A DNA stretch of 64,000 nt from Fodinibacter luteus (GCF_039541575.1 NZ_BAABGM010000014.1:62001-126000), one strand, 5' to 3'; shown: positions 17,939 to 33,749, counted from the first letter of the stretch. The notes: generated by a model from the sequence alone, not told the origin. Translations and numbers: made by a program.

Positions 17939-18472
17939 CTAGCCGGCGGTGACGTCGAAGGCGGGGGCGTAGGCGAACGGCCCGGCGAGCTCGGGTCGCC
18001 ACGCCTGCAGCCGGCGCACGAGGAAGAAGCGGTCCTCCCAGGGCCCGGGTGACCCGATGCCGTGCGCGGCCGCGGTCTCGAAGCCGAAGTGGGCGTACCA
18101 GCCGGGGTCGCCGAGCAGGACGACGGAGGGTTCGCGCCGCTGGTCCGCGGTGACGAGGACCGCCGCCACGAGCGCGGACCCGATCCCCTCCCCCTGGTGC
18201 TCCGGAGCCACCGCGATCGGGCCGAGGCCGACCGAGGGCCCCTCCCCCATGGTCGCCCGGCTGCACACGACGTGCCCGACGACCTCGCCGTGCAGGTCGG
18301 CGACGAGGGTCAGCGAGTCGAGCACGTCGCCGGCGGCGCGCAGGCGGTCGAGGATGCGCGTCTCGACGGAGTGCGCGGCCCCGTCGGGCACCCCGAACGC
18401 CGCGTCGTGGAGCGCACGGGTCGGCTCCTCGTCGCCGGGCAGCTCGCGTCGGATGACGAGGTCGGGGTTCAT
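17939..18472 (-). CDS. GNAT-family N-acetyltransferase (YhbS-like)
   Basis: It is predicted to transfer an acetyl group from acetyl-CoA to an unknown amine. The 177-residue product starts MNPDLVIRRELPGDEEPTRA. It has GLGPIAVAPEHQGEGIGSAL near residues 95-115, which is the motif A pyrophosphate loop (QGEGIGSA), and LGDPGWYAHFGFETA typical of YhbS-like proteins. It sits between the rpoC end and the rpsL promoter and has no obvious link to either operon. The substrate cannot be told from sequence. Confidence 0.85.
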   Translation of the reverse strand: MNPDLVIRRELPGDEEPTRALHDAAFGVPDGAAHSVETRILDRLRAAGDVLDSLTLVADLHGEVVGHVVCSRATMGEGPSVGLGPIAVAPEHQGEGIGSALVAAVLVTADQRREPSVVLLGDPGWYAHFGFETAAAHGIGSPGPWEDRFFLVRRLQAWRPELAGPFAYAPAFDVTAG

Positions 18473-18532
18473 CGCCTCATCCTCGCAGCCGGCGAGGGTG
18501 CGGCGAGCGATGGCGCGGGCGCGGCGGCCCGC

Positions 18533-19303
18533 CTAGCTCGCGCGGCTGACCCGGCTCGCGCGGGTCGCCGGCGCCGGGTCGGCCGTGGGTGCCGTGGCTG
18601 CCGTGGATGCCGTGGCGTCCGGACCGGGCAGCCGCACCCTGGGTGCCGCCGCACCGGCCGGCACACGGAGCCGCCCGATGACGTGGTGGCTCACGACGCA
18701 GAAGGCGATCGTGGCGCCCACGGCCTCCAGGGTCTCCTCGAGGAGCACGAGGCTCACCTGGATCACCGAGGCCGCGTCCCGTGCGGTCGCGCCGTAGAGC
18801 GACTCCACCCCGAGCGCCCCGAGGAAGAAGACGCCAGCCGCGATCAGGAGGCCACGCGTCACCTGCCGCGGGAGGCTGCGTGCGACCAGGAACAGGGTCG
18901 CCGCGACCAGGGCGAGGACGACGACGCCTGGCAGGACCCAGGCGTAGGTCGGGACCGAGATGCCGAGGCCGGCGGTGATCCGGTCCATCCGCTCGTGCAG
19001 CCGGGTCGCCTCGTCGAGGCTGAGCAGGGCCGCCGTGACGGCGACGGCCGTCCACGAGCGCGCCACGCCCTTGGGCTCGCCCCAGGCCGACAGCGCGGCG
19101 AAGAGCGCGATGCCGAGCAGGAGGCCGGCCGTCCACCAGGTCGGGAGGTTTCCCTCGCGCCCCATGTGGAGGTAGCGCTGGAGCTCTTCGAGGCTCGACC
19201 CCTTGGGGATGAGCCGGCTCAGCACGAAGAGAAGCACGACCACGGCCGTGCCGGTCAAGGCCAGGCGTACCAGGCCGTCCACCCGTTCACCCCGCGTCGT
19301 CAT
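18533..19303 (-). CDS. Uncharacterised multi-pass membrane protein
   Basis: The 256-residue product begins MTTRGERVDGLVRLALTGTA and has about six hydrophobic segments within residues 12-215, then a cytosolic-looking tail rich in Ala, Pro and Thr. LLSLDEATRLHERMDRI between membrane segments is an acidic and basic stretch that might be functional. I do not recognise the family. The start ATG at 19303 has CATACT 6 nt upstream, which suggests a leaderless mRNA. It lies just after the rpoC terminator. Confidence 0.8.
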   Translation of the reverse strand: MTTRGERVDGLVRLALTGTAVVVLLFVLSRLIPKGSSLEELQRYLHMGREGNLPTWWTAGLLLGIALFAALSAWGEPKGVARSWTAVAVTAALLSLDEATRLHERMDRITAGLGISVPTYAWVLPGVVVLALVAATLFLVARSLPRQVTRGLLIAAGVFFLGALGVESLYGATARDAASVIQVSLVLLEETLEAVGATIAFCVVSHHVIGRLRVPAGAAAPRVRLPGPDATASTAATAPTADPAPATRASRVSRAS

Positions 19304-19389
19304 CGGCCCAGTATGGGGACTCGGTCGGCTCGCTTCGGGGAGGCGCGGCCGGGATCGAGAGGACATTCTCGTCGAGGGCCCCGGACGCG

Positions 19390-19436
19390 GACGGGCGGGG
19401 AGGCGCGGTGGTGACCCACCGGCATCCCCGCCCGTC
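19390..19436 (-). terminator. Terminator downstream of rpoC
   Basis: Perfect 12-bp arms lie at 19390-19401 and 19425-19436, with a smaller inner stem (GGTGG with CCACC) in the loop. The element starts 22 nt after the rpoC stop and ends the rpoBC unit. Confidence 0.8.
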
Positions 19437-19457
19437 GCGCGTGGAGGAGTGCGCCGC

Positions 19458-23348
<3,891 letters not shown>

Positions 23349-23480
23349 GTTGTGCTTCCTTACTTTCGTCCTGCTGAACGTTTCTCTGTGTCAGTGGTCC
23401 GGGCTACTGCTCGGACACGCTGCGCGTGGCGTTTCGCCTGTTCCGGCAGACCGAGCTCGCTTCGCTCGCGGCCTCCCGGG

Positions 23481-23513
23481 CTGTGACCGGGTCGCTGGGC
23501 GACCCGGTCACAG
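23481..23513 (-). other. Perfect 15-bp hairpin between rpoB and rpoC
   Basis: Arms 23481-23495 and 23499-23513 pair perfectly with a TGG loop, 5 nt after the rpoB stop. The remaining intergenic sequence (23349-23480) has a further small stem (CACGC with GCGTG) and a repeated CTCGCTTCG-type stretch. A full terminator here would uncouple beta from beta', so attenuation or mRNA processing is more likely. Confidence 0.65.
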
Positions 23514-23518
23514 CGCGA

Positions 23519-27007
<3,489 letters not shown>

Positions 27008-27169
27008 GGAGGGTTCCTTCCACGGGCCTGTTCAGACTTCTGGGCTGGCTGCGTCCGACCGGGACAGGTCCACCGTGGCCACCGCGTCACGCTTTCCTCC
27101 CGGGGAACCGGGGGCATGGCGACACGGCTCGTCGGCGAGCAAGGGAAGGTAGGGGCAGCGCAAAGAGAT

Positions 27170-27198
27170 AGCATACCCGAGAACGACGCGGCCGTCCA
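27170..27198 (-). promoter_or_regulatory. Promoter of rpoBC
   Basis: On the minus strand TGGACG (27193-27198) and TATGCT (27170-27175) are spaced by 17 nt. Transcription would start near 27162 and give a leader of about 155 nt before the TTG start. The same TGGACG/17 nt pattern is seen upstream of the TetR gene at 61888. Confidence 0.65.
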
Positions 27199-27338
27199 GC
27201 CCGGTCCAGCCGTGCGGCTCGGGCGACGGCCACCCGCCGGAGCGGGCGACGCGAACAGGATGGCCCCCAGGCCGCCGCGCGTCAAGGCGCCGGGCCCACC
27301 CACACGCGCCGGACGGCATCCGCTGGCCCCCGGCACGG

Positions 27339-27381
27339 CGAACGGGCGGGCCCGGACCATCGGTCCGGACCCGCCCGTTCG
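27339..27381 (-). terminator. Strong terminator after rplL
   Basis: A 20-bp stem with one mismatch (27339-27358 with 27362-27381, loop ATC) follows a small hairpin right after the stop (27394-27399 with 27404-27409). It separates rplJL from rpoBC. Confidence 0.85.
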
Positions 27382-27413
27382 AGGTGCGCGTCAGTCCCCC
27401 GAAGGGGACGGCC

Positions 27414-27806
27414 TCACTTGAGGGTGACGGTCGCGCCGGCGCTCTCGAGCTGCTCCTTGGCCTTGTCGGCCGCGGCCTTGTCGACCTTCTCGAGGACGGG
27501 CTTGGGGGCCCCGTCGACGAGGTCCTTGGCCTCCTTGAGGCCGAGGGAGGTCAGCGCGCGGACCTCCTTGATGACGGCGATCTTCTTGTCGCCGGCCGCC
27601 TCGAGGACGACGTCGAACTCGTCCTGCTCCTCGGCGGCGGCGGCGTCGCCACCACCGGCGGCGGGAGCGCCCGCGGCGGCGACCGCGACGGGGGCGGCGG
27701 CGGTGACGCCGAAGGTCTCCTCGAACTGCTTGACGAACTCGGAGAGCTCGATGAGGGTCATCTCCTTGAAGGCGTCAAGGAGCTCGTCGGTGCTGAGCTT
27801 GGCCAT
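27414..27806 (-). CDS. rplL: 50S ribosomal protein L7/L12
   Basis: This stalk protein recruits translation GTPases. The 130-residue product has the N-terminal dimerisation domain MAKLSTDELLDAFKEMTLIE, an Ala/Gly-rich hinge at about residues 38-58, and the C-terminal domain ending KAKEQLESAGATVTLK. The factor-binding helix KIAVIKEVRALTSLGLKEAK is intact. It lies 65 nt after rplJ. Confidence 0.98.
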   Translation of the reverse strand: MAKLSTDELLDAFKEMTLIELSEFVKQFEETFGVTAAAPVAVAAAGAPAAGGGDAAAAEEQDEFDVVLEAAGDKKIAVIKEVRALTSLGLKEAKDLVDGAPKPVLEKVDKAAADKAKEQLESAGATVTLK

Positions 27807-27871
27807 GATGGCGTCCTTTCTCTACTGCGGTGTGCCGTGAGTGGCGTTTACGTGGTGAGCGGACCCGGGGG

Positions 27872-28495
27872 TCAGCTCGCGTCGCCACCCTCGGCGACGT
27901 CGGTGGCCTCGGCCGCGGGTGCGGCGTCGGCGGGGGCCTCGTCGGCGGCGGCCGGGGCGGGGGCGCCGGAGACCGGGCCTTCCGTCTCGACCTTCGCCCG
28001 CAGCGCGTCGACCGTGCGAGCGGCCTGCGAGAGCGGAGCGGCGAAGAGGTAGACCGCCTTGCTGAGCGAGGCGTTCATGGCGCCGGCCAGCTTGGCGAGG
28101 AGGACCTCGCGGGACTCGAGGTCCGCGAGCTTGGCGATCTCGGCGGCGCTGAGGGCCTTGCCGTCCAGCACACCGCCCTTGATCACGAGATGCGGGTTTG
28201 CCTTGGCGAAGTCACGCAGACCCTTGGCAGCCTCGACCGGGTCGCCCTCGACGAAGGCGATGGCGGTCGGTCCGACGAGCTGACCGTCGAACGCGGTCAC
28301 CCCGGCGTCCTTGGCGGCGAGCTGGGTCAGCGTGTTCTTGACCACGGCGTAGGTCGCGTTGCCCCGCAGGGAGTTGCGCAGGTCGGTGATCTGCTTCACC
28401 GTGAGCCCGCGGTACTCCGTGAGGACGGCGGCGTTCGAGCTCTTGAACTTGTCCGAGAGCTCGGCGATGGCCGCGGCCTTGTCGGCACGAGACAT
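27872..28495 (-). CDS. rplJ: 50S ribosomal protein L10
   Basis: L10 anchors the L7/L12 dimers and represses its own operon by binding the mRNA leader. The ATG at 28495 gives 207 residues beginning MSRADKAAAIAELSDKFKSS, with YRGLTVKQITDLRNSLRGN and LRDFAKANPHLVIKGGVLDG. The C-terminal 35 residues are an Ala/Pro/Asp-rich tail, as in other actinobacteria. The much longer frame upstream (to 29335) is leader and antisense sequence. Confidence 0.96.
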   Translation of the reverse strand: MSRADKAAAIAELSDKFKSSNAAVLTEYRGLTVKQITDLRNSLRGNATYAVVKNTLTQLAAKDAGVTAFDGQLVGPTAIAFVEGDPVEAAKGLRDFAKANPHLVIKGGVLDGKALSAAEIAKLADLESREVLLAKLAGAMNASLSKAVYLFAAPLSQAARTVDALRAKVETEGPVSGAPAPAAADEAPADAAPAAEATDVAEGGDAS

Positions 28496-28690
28496 GGGCG
28501 CCTCCTTCCGTCGTGTGGACCTCCGGGTGAGGGCCCGACACGAGAAGGAGCCCCGGCGCAGGGCACGGGGCTCGTCAGGAGGCAGGTCGCGGAGCGGGGC
28601 TCCACGGCAGCCGAGGCTGATGGTCGTGGCCTGCGCTGGTCGCCCGCTCTCAGCGGAACCTTCGGTCTCGTGCGGGTGCACGCGACAACC
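28496..28690 (-). promoter_or_regulatory. L10-type leader upstream of rplJ
   Basis: This 195-nt stretch holds several stems. One is GAGCCCCG at 28548-28555 with CGGGGCTC at 28566-28573; another is GGAGC with GCTCC at 28591-28603. The two share complementary GGAGC/GAGCCCC segments and could be alternative folds. Leaders at this position bind the L10-L12 complex in many bacteria, so autoregulation by that route is expected here. The exact binding site is not identified. Positions 28691-28797 show nothing clear. Confidence 0.6.
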
Positions 28691-28797
28691 GGCGGTCTTC
28701 GGTCGGGTCCACCCTACGGGCCGCCGCCCGCCACGGCCAAATCGTTCTCTCGGGCCCGCCCGGGGCGCGGTCCGAGGACCCGGGCGACCCGCCCGCG

Positions 28798-29361
28798 TCA
28801 GGCGACGACGACGTCGTCGGCCTGCTGTCCAGCCGCCCGCCGCACGACGAGGGCGAGCACGAGGAAGACGATGCCCCAGGCCACGGCGATGATGCCGAGC
28901 AGGAACGTCACGCCGACGGCCGCGGCCCCGGGGTTGGCGACGAACAGCCAGCCGAGCACGATGTCGAGCAGTGCCCCGAGGACGAGCAGCCAGCGGGGCG
29001 CGGACCGAGTCGAGCTGAACGCCCCGACGAGCTCGAAGAACCCGCGCACGAGCAGCCAGATGCCGAGCACCCAGGTCACCGCGGCGGCTGCCATCCCCGG
29101 ACGGGTGAAGGCGATGAACGCGACGACGAGTGCCACGACGGCCATCCCGGCGAACAGCGCCCGCTGGCCGGTTCCCAGCCCGTGCCCGAAGGCTCCGGCG
29201 GCGAGCCCGATGCCGTCGACGAGGGCCCACACGCCCCACAGCACGACGACGACGACGATCGTCTGCTTCGGCCACGCGATGGCCACGATGCCGAACACGA
29301 TGCCGATCACCCCGCGCAGCGCCAGCAGCTTCCACGACATGGTGAGGACGTCCTTGGGCAC
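28798..29361 (-). CDS. DUF308 / HdeD-like membrane protein
   Basis: The 187-residue product starts at GTG 29361 with GGAGG 7 nt upstream (VPKDVLTMSWKLLALRG). It has six hydrophobic segments arranged as tandem pairs, matching the HdeD/DUF308 fold, for example VIGIVFGIVAIAWP and WVLGIWLLVRGFFELVGAF. In E. coli HdeD is linked to acid resistance; the function here is unknown. It lies 4 nt after the AI-2E family gene and is co-transcribed with it, inside the gap between rplA and rplJ. Confidence 0.85.
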   Translation of the reverse strand: MPKDVLTMSWKLLALRGVIGIVFGIVAIAWPKQTIVVVVVLWGVWALVDGIGLAAGAFGHGLGTGQRALFAGMAVVALVVAFIAFTRPGMAAAAVTWVLGIWLLVRGFFELVGAFSSTRSAPRWLLVLGALLDIVLGWLFVANPGAAAVGVTFLLGIIAVAWGIVFLVLALVVRRAAGQQADDVVVA

Positions 29362-29365
29362 AGCG

Positions 29366-30610
29366 CTACCTCCGCGGGTCGTTCGGTGGCGTCGCCGGGC
29401 GGGGCCCGGCGACGGGGTCGGTCGGGTCGGCGGGGCCGGATGCCGTCCGCGCGGCGGGAGCGTCCCCCGCACCCCCCACCCCGGGGTCCGGGTCGGCGTG
29501 GGTGTCGGCCTCGGCTCCGGTGTGGGCCTCGGCCTCGCTGTCGGCTGGCGGCACCCCGGACAGCAGTGGCCCGAGCCAGCGGGCCTGGGGGTCGACGTCG
29601 ACGAGCAGCGCCTTGAGCAGCAGGGTGAGGGGCAGCGCGAGAATCGCCCCGAGCGGGCCGAGCACCCAGGCCCAGAAGGCCAGCGACAGGAACGTCAGCG
29701 TCGTCGTCAGCCCGAGGGCGTCGGCCTGGAACTTCGGCTGGATGATCGACTGGATGACGAAGTTGATGACGGAGTACAGGGCGATGACGGCGAGCATGAG
29801 GCTCGGCCCGCCCTCGAGCAGCCCGATGATCGCCGGCGGGATGACGCCGATGACGAAGCCGATGTTCGGGATGAAGTTCGTGACGAAGGCGAGCACGCCC
29901 CACACGAAGGCGCCGGGGATGCCGAGCAGGGCGAGGACGACGCCGTCGATGACCGCGACGATGAGGCCGAAGATCGCCGAGACCGTGAGGTAGGTGCGGG
30001 TGCCCTTCGCGAACGACGTCAGCGCGTCGACGACGCTGGGGCGTTCGCCCCGGGCCGCGAACAGGTTGCGTGGGAACTTGCCCGAGTCGAACCCGATGAA
30101 CAGCACGAGCGTGGCGATGAAGATCAGGCTGCCGATGACACCGGCCACGTTGGAGGCGAGACCCGTGAGGATGCCGGTGATCCGCCCCAGGTCCAGGCTC
30201 GAGGCGAGGCTGGCCACCTGCTCCTCCTGCAGGCCCAGGCTCGCGAGCCGGGACCCGAGCCCGTCGACGAGGTCGTCCATCTCCGAGGTGTACTGCGGGA
30301 TGAGGCTCGCCAGCTTGGCGCCGGACACCGCGATCGAGACGACGAGGGTGATGAGGATGGCGTAGACGAGCAGGATCGTCACGAGGATGCCGGACCACAC
30401 CGGCGCTCCACGCCGCTCCATGGCGGTGCGCACCGGGGCGACGGTGACGACGAGCACGACCCCGAGCGTGGTCGGCGCGACGAGCCAGGCCGTCTCGCGG
30501 ATACCGGCGACGGCGAGGGTGACCGCGGCGAGGCCGAGCACGATGAGCAGCGGTCGCGGCAGGGCGTCCTGCCGCAGGACGCCCTGGCCCCCGTCGTACG
30601 CCGACGCCAT
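29366..30610 (-). CDS. AI-2E family transporter
   Basis: The 414-residue product (ATG at 30610, AGGAG 5 nt upstream) has about eight membrane segments. The family pattern is visible in FVTNFIPNIGFVIGVIPPAI and FVIQSIIQPKFQADALGL. The last 60 or so residues are a Pro/Ala/Asp-rich cytosolic tail. The family includes TqsA, which exports the AI-2 signal, but many members move other substrates, so the cargo is open. A GTG two codons upstream is an alternative start. Together with the DUF308 gene it splits rplKA from rplJL. Confidence 0.88.
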   Translation of the reverse strand: MASAYDGGQGVLRQDALPRPLLIVLGLAAVTLAVAGIRETAWLVAPTTLGVVLVVTVAPVRTAMERRGAPVWSGILVTILLVYAILITLVVSIAVSGAKLASLIPQYTSEMDDLVDGLGSRLASLGLQEEQVASLASSLDLGRITGILTGLASNVAGVIGSLIFIATLVLFIGFDSGKFPRNLFAARGERPSVVDALTSFAKGTRTYLTVSAIFGLIVAVIDGVVLALLGIPGAFVWGVLAFVTNFIPNIGFVIGVIPPAIIGLLEGGPSLMLAVIALYSVINFVIQSIIQPKFQADALGLTTTLTFLSLAFWAWVLGPLGAILALPLTLLLKALLVDVDPQARWLGPLLSGVPPADSEAEAHTGAEADTHADPDPGVGGAGDAPAARTASGPADPTDPVAGPRPATPPNDPRR

Positions 30611-30779
30611 GGGCACTCCTGTCCGATCGCCGTCCGGGTGCCGTGCGGCGTCCGGTCCGTCCCGAGGGTAGCGAGAGCGACCGACGCGCGTCTCGCCCTC
30701 CGGGGGTGGCCGCCACCGTGTCGCGCTCCCCGGCGTCGGAGACGGTGCTGGCGCCCGGGGCCGCTCGGCCCTGGCACCC

Positions 30780-30815
30780 GAGAGCCCGCCGCCCCGGTGG
30801 GGGTGGCGGGCTCTC
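30780..30815 (-). terminator. Terminator after rplA
   Basis: Perfect 11-bp arms lie at 30780-30790 and 30805-30815, extended by an inner CCCC with GGGG pairing. The element lies 14 nt after the rplA stop. It ends the secE-nusG-rplKA unit before the AI-2E gene. Confidence 0.8.
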
Positions 30816-30829
30816 GCGCGGTGCGGCCG

Positions 30830-31546
30830 TCAGGCCTCCGCGGCCTCCTCGAGGAGGTTGCGGGTCTTCGTGAAGTCGAGCGGGATACCGGGACCCATCG
30901 TCGTCGCGAGCGTGGCCTTGGTGATGTAGCGGCCCTTCGACGCGGAGGGCTTGAGTCGCAGGATCTCCTCGAGCGCGGTGGCGTAGTTCTCGACGAGGGC
31001 CTTCTCGTCGAAGGAGACCTTGCCGATGATGAAGTGGAGGTTCGCGTGCTTGTCGACGCGGAACTCGATCTTGCCGCCCTTGATGTCGGTCACGGCCTTG
31101 GCCGTGTCCATCGTGACGGTGCCCGTCTTCGGGTTCGGCATGAGCCCGCGCGGACCGAGGACCTTCCCGAGGCGGCCGACCTTGCCCATGAGGTCGGGCG
31201 TCGCCACGACGGCGTCGAAGTCGAGCCAGCCACCGGCCACCTTCTCGAGCATGTCGTCGGAGCCGACGAAGTCGGCGCCCGCGGCCTTGGCGGCCTCGGC
31301 CTTGTCGCCGTTGGCGAAGACGAGGACGCGAGCGGTCTTGCCCGTGCCGTGGGGGAGGTTGACCGTGCCGCGGACCATCTGGTCGGCCTTGCGCGGGTCG
31401 ACGCCGAGGCGCAGGGCGACCTCGACGGTCTCGTCGTACTTCGCCGAGGCGGTCGACTTCGCGAGGCGGACGGCCTCGAGGGGGGCGTACGTGGCGTCGG
31501 CGCTGATCTTGTCGGCGGCGGCGCGGTAGGACTTGCTGCGCTTCAT
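30830..31546 (-). CDS. rplA: 50S ribosomal protein L1
   Basis: L1 forms the mobile stalk at the E site and can repress its own operon. The ATG at 31546 (AGGAG 6 nt upstream) gives 238 residues starting MKRSKSYRAAADKISADATY, with GRLGKVLGPRGLMPNPKTGT, the family signature. An in-frame extension to 31606 is not L1-like. Confidence 0.97.
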   Translation of the reverse strand: MKRSKSYRAAADKISADATYAPLEAVRLAKSTASAKYDETVEVALRLGVDPRKADQMVRGTVNLPHGTGKTARVLVFANGDKAEAAKAAGADFVGSDDMLEKVAGGWLDFDAVVATPDLMGKVGRLGKVLGPRGLMPNPKTGTVTMDTAKAVTDIKGGKIEFRVDKHANLHFIIGKVSFDEKALVENYATALEEILRLKPSASKGRYITKATLATTMGPGIPLDFTKTRNLLEEAAEA

Positions 31547-31632
31547 GTGCTGCTCCTGGGTGATGCGGTGGAGTCGTGGTCGTCGGGCCGGCGCTGGCCC
31601 TGCCACTGGTGGGCACCGCGGTGGCGCCCACC

Positions 31633-31652
31633 CGGCATCCGGTCGGATGCCG
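31633..31652 (-). other. Back-to-back GGCATCC hairpin after rplK
   Basis: CGGCATCCG at 31633-31641 and CGGATGCCG at 31644-31652 form a perfect 9-bp inverted repeat with a 2-nt spacer, 12 nt after the rplK stop. It may be a short processing or attenuation stem between rplK and rplA. Confidence 0.6.
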
Positions 31653-31664
31653 TGGAGGCCGGGC

Positions 31665-32096
31665 TCAGAGCTCGGTCTCGATGCCCATCTGGCGGGCCGT
31701 GCCGGCGATGATCTTCATCGCGGCGTCGACGTCGTTGGCGTTGAGGTCGGGCATCTTGGTCTCGGCGATCTCGCGGACCTGGTCCTTCGTCAGCTTGCCG
31801 GCCTTGACCTTGTGCGGCTCCCCGGAGCCCTTCTGGACGCCCGCGGCCTTCTTGATGAGCTCGGACGCCGGCGGCGTCTTCGTGATGAAGGTGAACGAGC
31901 GGTCTTCGTAGACCGTGATGACGACGGGGATGATGCTGCCGCGCTGGTGCTCGGTCGCCGCGTTGTACGCCTTGACGAACTCCATGATGTTGACGCCGTG
32001 CTGGCCGAGCGCCGGGCCGACCGGGGGCGCGGGGGTCGCGGCACCGGCCTGGATCTGCAGGTTGATGTACCCGGAGACCTTCTTCTTGGGGGGCAT
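31665..32096 (-). CDS. rplK: 50S ribosomal protein L11
   Basis: L11 binds the GTPase-associated region of 23S rRNA and is needed for the stringent response. The 143-residue product begins MPPKKKVSGYINLQIQAGAA with the proline pair PAPPVGPALGQHGVNI typical of thiostrepton-binding L11. It ends ARQMGIETEL. It lies 90 nt after nusG. Confidence 0.98.
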   Translation of the reverse strand: MPPKKKVSGYINLQIQAGAATPAPPVGPALGQHGVNIMEFVKAYNAATEHQRGSIIPVVITVYEDRSFTFITKTPPASELIKKAAGVQKGSGEPHKVKAGKLTKDQVREIAETKMPDLNANDVDAAMKIIAGTARQMGIETEL

Positions 32097-32154
32097 GTCT
32101 GTCCTTGTGTGGTGGTGATGATGGGCCGACGCCGTGGGCGATGACCCCTTTGCA

Positions 32155-32172
32155 GCCCCGGGTCCCCGGGGC
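32155..32172 (-). other. GC hairpin between nusG and rplK
   Basis: GCCCCGGG at 32155-32162 pairs perfectly with CCCGGGGC at 32165-32172, 14 nt after the nusG stop. It could be a weak terminator or processing site. No promoter is evident in the rest of the gap. Confidence 0.5.
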
Positions 32173-32186
32173 GGGCTCCTTCGGGC

Positions 32187-33035
32187 CTAGAGCTTCGAGA
32201 CCTGGCTGAAGGAGAGCTCGACCGGGGTCTCCCGGCCGAAGATCGAGACGAGCACCTTGAGCTTCTGGGTGTCGGGGTTGATCTCGGAGATCGTCGCGGG
32301 GAGGGTCTCGAACGGGCCGTCCATGACCGTGACCGACTCGCCGACCTCGAAGTCGACGACCGCGCTCTCGCGGCCGGCACCCGCGGCGGCGGCCTGGCCT
32401 CCGGCGGCCGGGGCGCCCGCGGATGCCTCGAGGTCGGCCGGCTTGATCATGCCGTAGACCTCGTCGAAGGTGAGCGGCACCGGCTGGTGCGCGTTGCCGA
32501 CGAACCCGGTGACGCCGGGGGTGTGCCGCACGGCGCCCCACGACTCGTCGGTGAGGTCCATGCGCACGACGACGTAGCCCGGCATCCGGACCCGGCGCAC
32601 GAGCTTGCGCTGGCCGCCCTTGATCTCGGTGACCTCCTCCATCGGCACCTGGATCTCGAAGATGTAGTCCTCCATGTTGAGGGAGGTGATCCGGGTCTCG
32701 AGGTTGGCCTTGACCCGGTTCTCGTAGCCCGCGTAGGAGTGCACGACGTACCACTCGCCGACCTTGCTGCGCAGGTCGTCCTTGAACGCCTGGACCGGGT
32801 CGACGGCCTCGAGCACGTCGCCGTCCTCGTCGACGGTGCCGGCCGCCTCGGCCTCCGCAGCCTCGGTCTCCTCGGCCGCTGTCTCCTCGGGCTCGCCGGC
32901 CTCCGCAGCCGCGGTCTCCTCGGCATCGCTCACGACGGTCTCGGTCGCCTCGCCCGAGCCATCGGGGGCGTCGGGCAGCACCTCGGGGGCGTCCGCGGAC
33001 GCCACGTCGGGGTTGTCGGTCCACTGCTCGGACAC
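32187..33035 (-). CDS. nusG: Transcription antitermination factor NusG
   Basis: NusG binds RNA polymerase and couples it to the ribosome through S10, encoded at 12185-12493. The 282-residue product starts at GTG 33035 with AGAGG 6 nt upstream. Residues 1-75 are an acidic Glu/Ala-rich arm found in actinobacterial NusG. The NGN domain follows (GEWYVVHSYAGYENRVKANL, RRVRMPGYVVVRMDL). A Gly/Ala linker leads to the KOW domain (FEVGESVTVMDGPFETL). The longer frame upstream is not NusG-like. Confidence 0.96.
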   Translation of the reverse strand: MSEQWTDNPDVASADAPEVLPDAPDGSGEATETVVSDAEETAAAEAGEPEETAAEETEAAEAEAAGTVDEDGDVLEAVDPVQAFKDDLRSKVGEWYVVHSYAGYENRVKANLETRITSLNMEDYIFEIQVPMEEVTEIKGGQRKLVRRVRMPGYVVVRMDLTDESWGAVRHTPGVTGFVGNAHQPVPLTFDEVYGMIKPADLEASAGAPAAGGQAAAAGAGRESAVVDFEVGESVTVMDGPFETLPATISEINPDTQKLKVLVSIFGRETPVELSFSQVSKL

Positions 33036-33100
33036 GGGTGACCTCTTCCTTGTTCTCGGGTTGCCGGTGGTGTGTGCTCGCGGGTGCGCCGGGCGCAGCG

Positions 33101-33367
33101 TCAGGAGCCGAACACCAGGCCGACGAGCTTGCTGAAGCCGAGGTCGAGCGCGGCCACGAGCGCCATCATCACCGTGACGAACACGATGACGACGATCGTG
33201 TAGTTCCACAGCTCCGACCGCGTCGGCCGCACGACCTTGCGCAGCTCGTCGAGGATCTGGCTGACGAACAGCCCGAGCGCCTTGAACCACCGGGAGACGG
33301 GGTTGCCACCCCGGTCCTTCCCCTTGGCGGGTCGGGAGGGAGTCCTGGTCTGACCCACGTCAGTCAC
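33101..33367 (-). CDS. secE: Protein translocase subunit SecE
   Basis: This small subunit clamps SecY in the Sec translocon. The 88-residue product has a charged cytosolic N-terminus (about 1-30), then FVSQILDELRKVVRPTRSEL, the conserved amphipathic helix with VxxPT. A single membrane segment, YTIVVIVFVTVMMALVAALD, follows. It precedes nusG by 65 nt as in most bacteria. Confidence 0.96.
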   Translation of the reverse strand: MTDVGQTRTPSRPAKGKDRGGNPVSRWFKALGLFVSQILDELRKVVRPTRSELWNYTIVVIVFVTVMMALVAALDLGFSKLVGLVFGS

Positions 33368-33469
33368 GGTGCCTCTTCACGTCGTCTGTCTGTCGGTGCC
33401 TTGCGCGCGGCACGACCGCGAAGGCACCCGTGGGGAGGGTGCAGTCGTGGACGAACCACACGTGCGACG

Positions 33470-33542
33470 CAGGGCAGGAGGGACTCGAACCCCCAACCGC
33501 CGGTTTTGGAGACCGGTGCTCTACCAATTGAGCCACTGCCCT
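33470..33542 (-). tRNA. tRNA-Trp (anticodon CCA)
   Basis: The minus strand folds as a complete cloverleaf: acceptor AGGGCAG with CTGCCCT, D-arm with GGTAGAGC, anticodon loop CTCCAAA with CCA, and T-loop GTTCGAGTC. Position 73 is G, as expected for Trp. It lies 102 nt before secE, a frequent actinobacterial arrangement. A possible -10 TATGCT lies at 33628-33633 with a poor -35. Confidence 0.97.
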
Positions 33543-33749
33543 ACAGGGTGCCCGGTCGGGAGGGCTCCCTGCGGTGCGACCCTCGCCCTCGGGCACGCCG
33601 AAGGGTGGTTGGTCACACCGAGCGGCAAGCATACGGGACGCCCCGGCCCGGGCGCGAACTCGCCTCGCGGCGACGGCAGGGGCTCGCCGCGACGACCCGC
33701 GCCCCCATCAGCCCGGGTGCGGCGGGGCCTGCTCTGCCACGATAAGCCG

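Noticed and set aside
28495..29335. N-terminal extension of L10
   Set aside because: The frame runs through the leader and antisense to the DUF308 gene; only the ATG at 28495 fits the L10 N-terminus.
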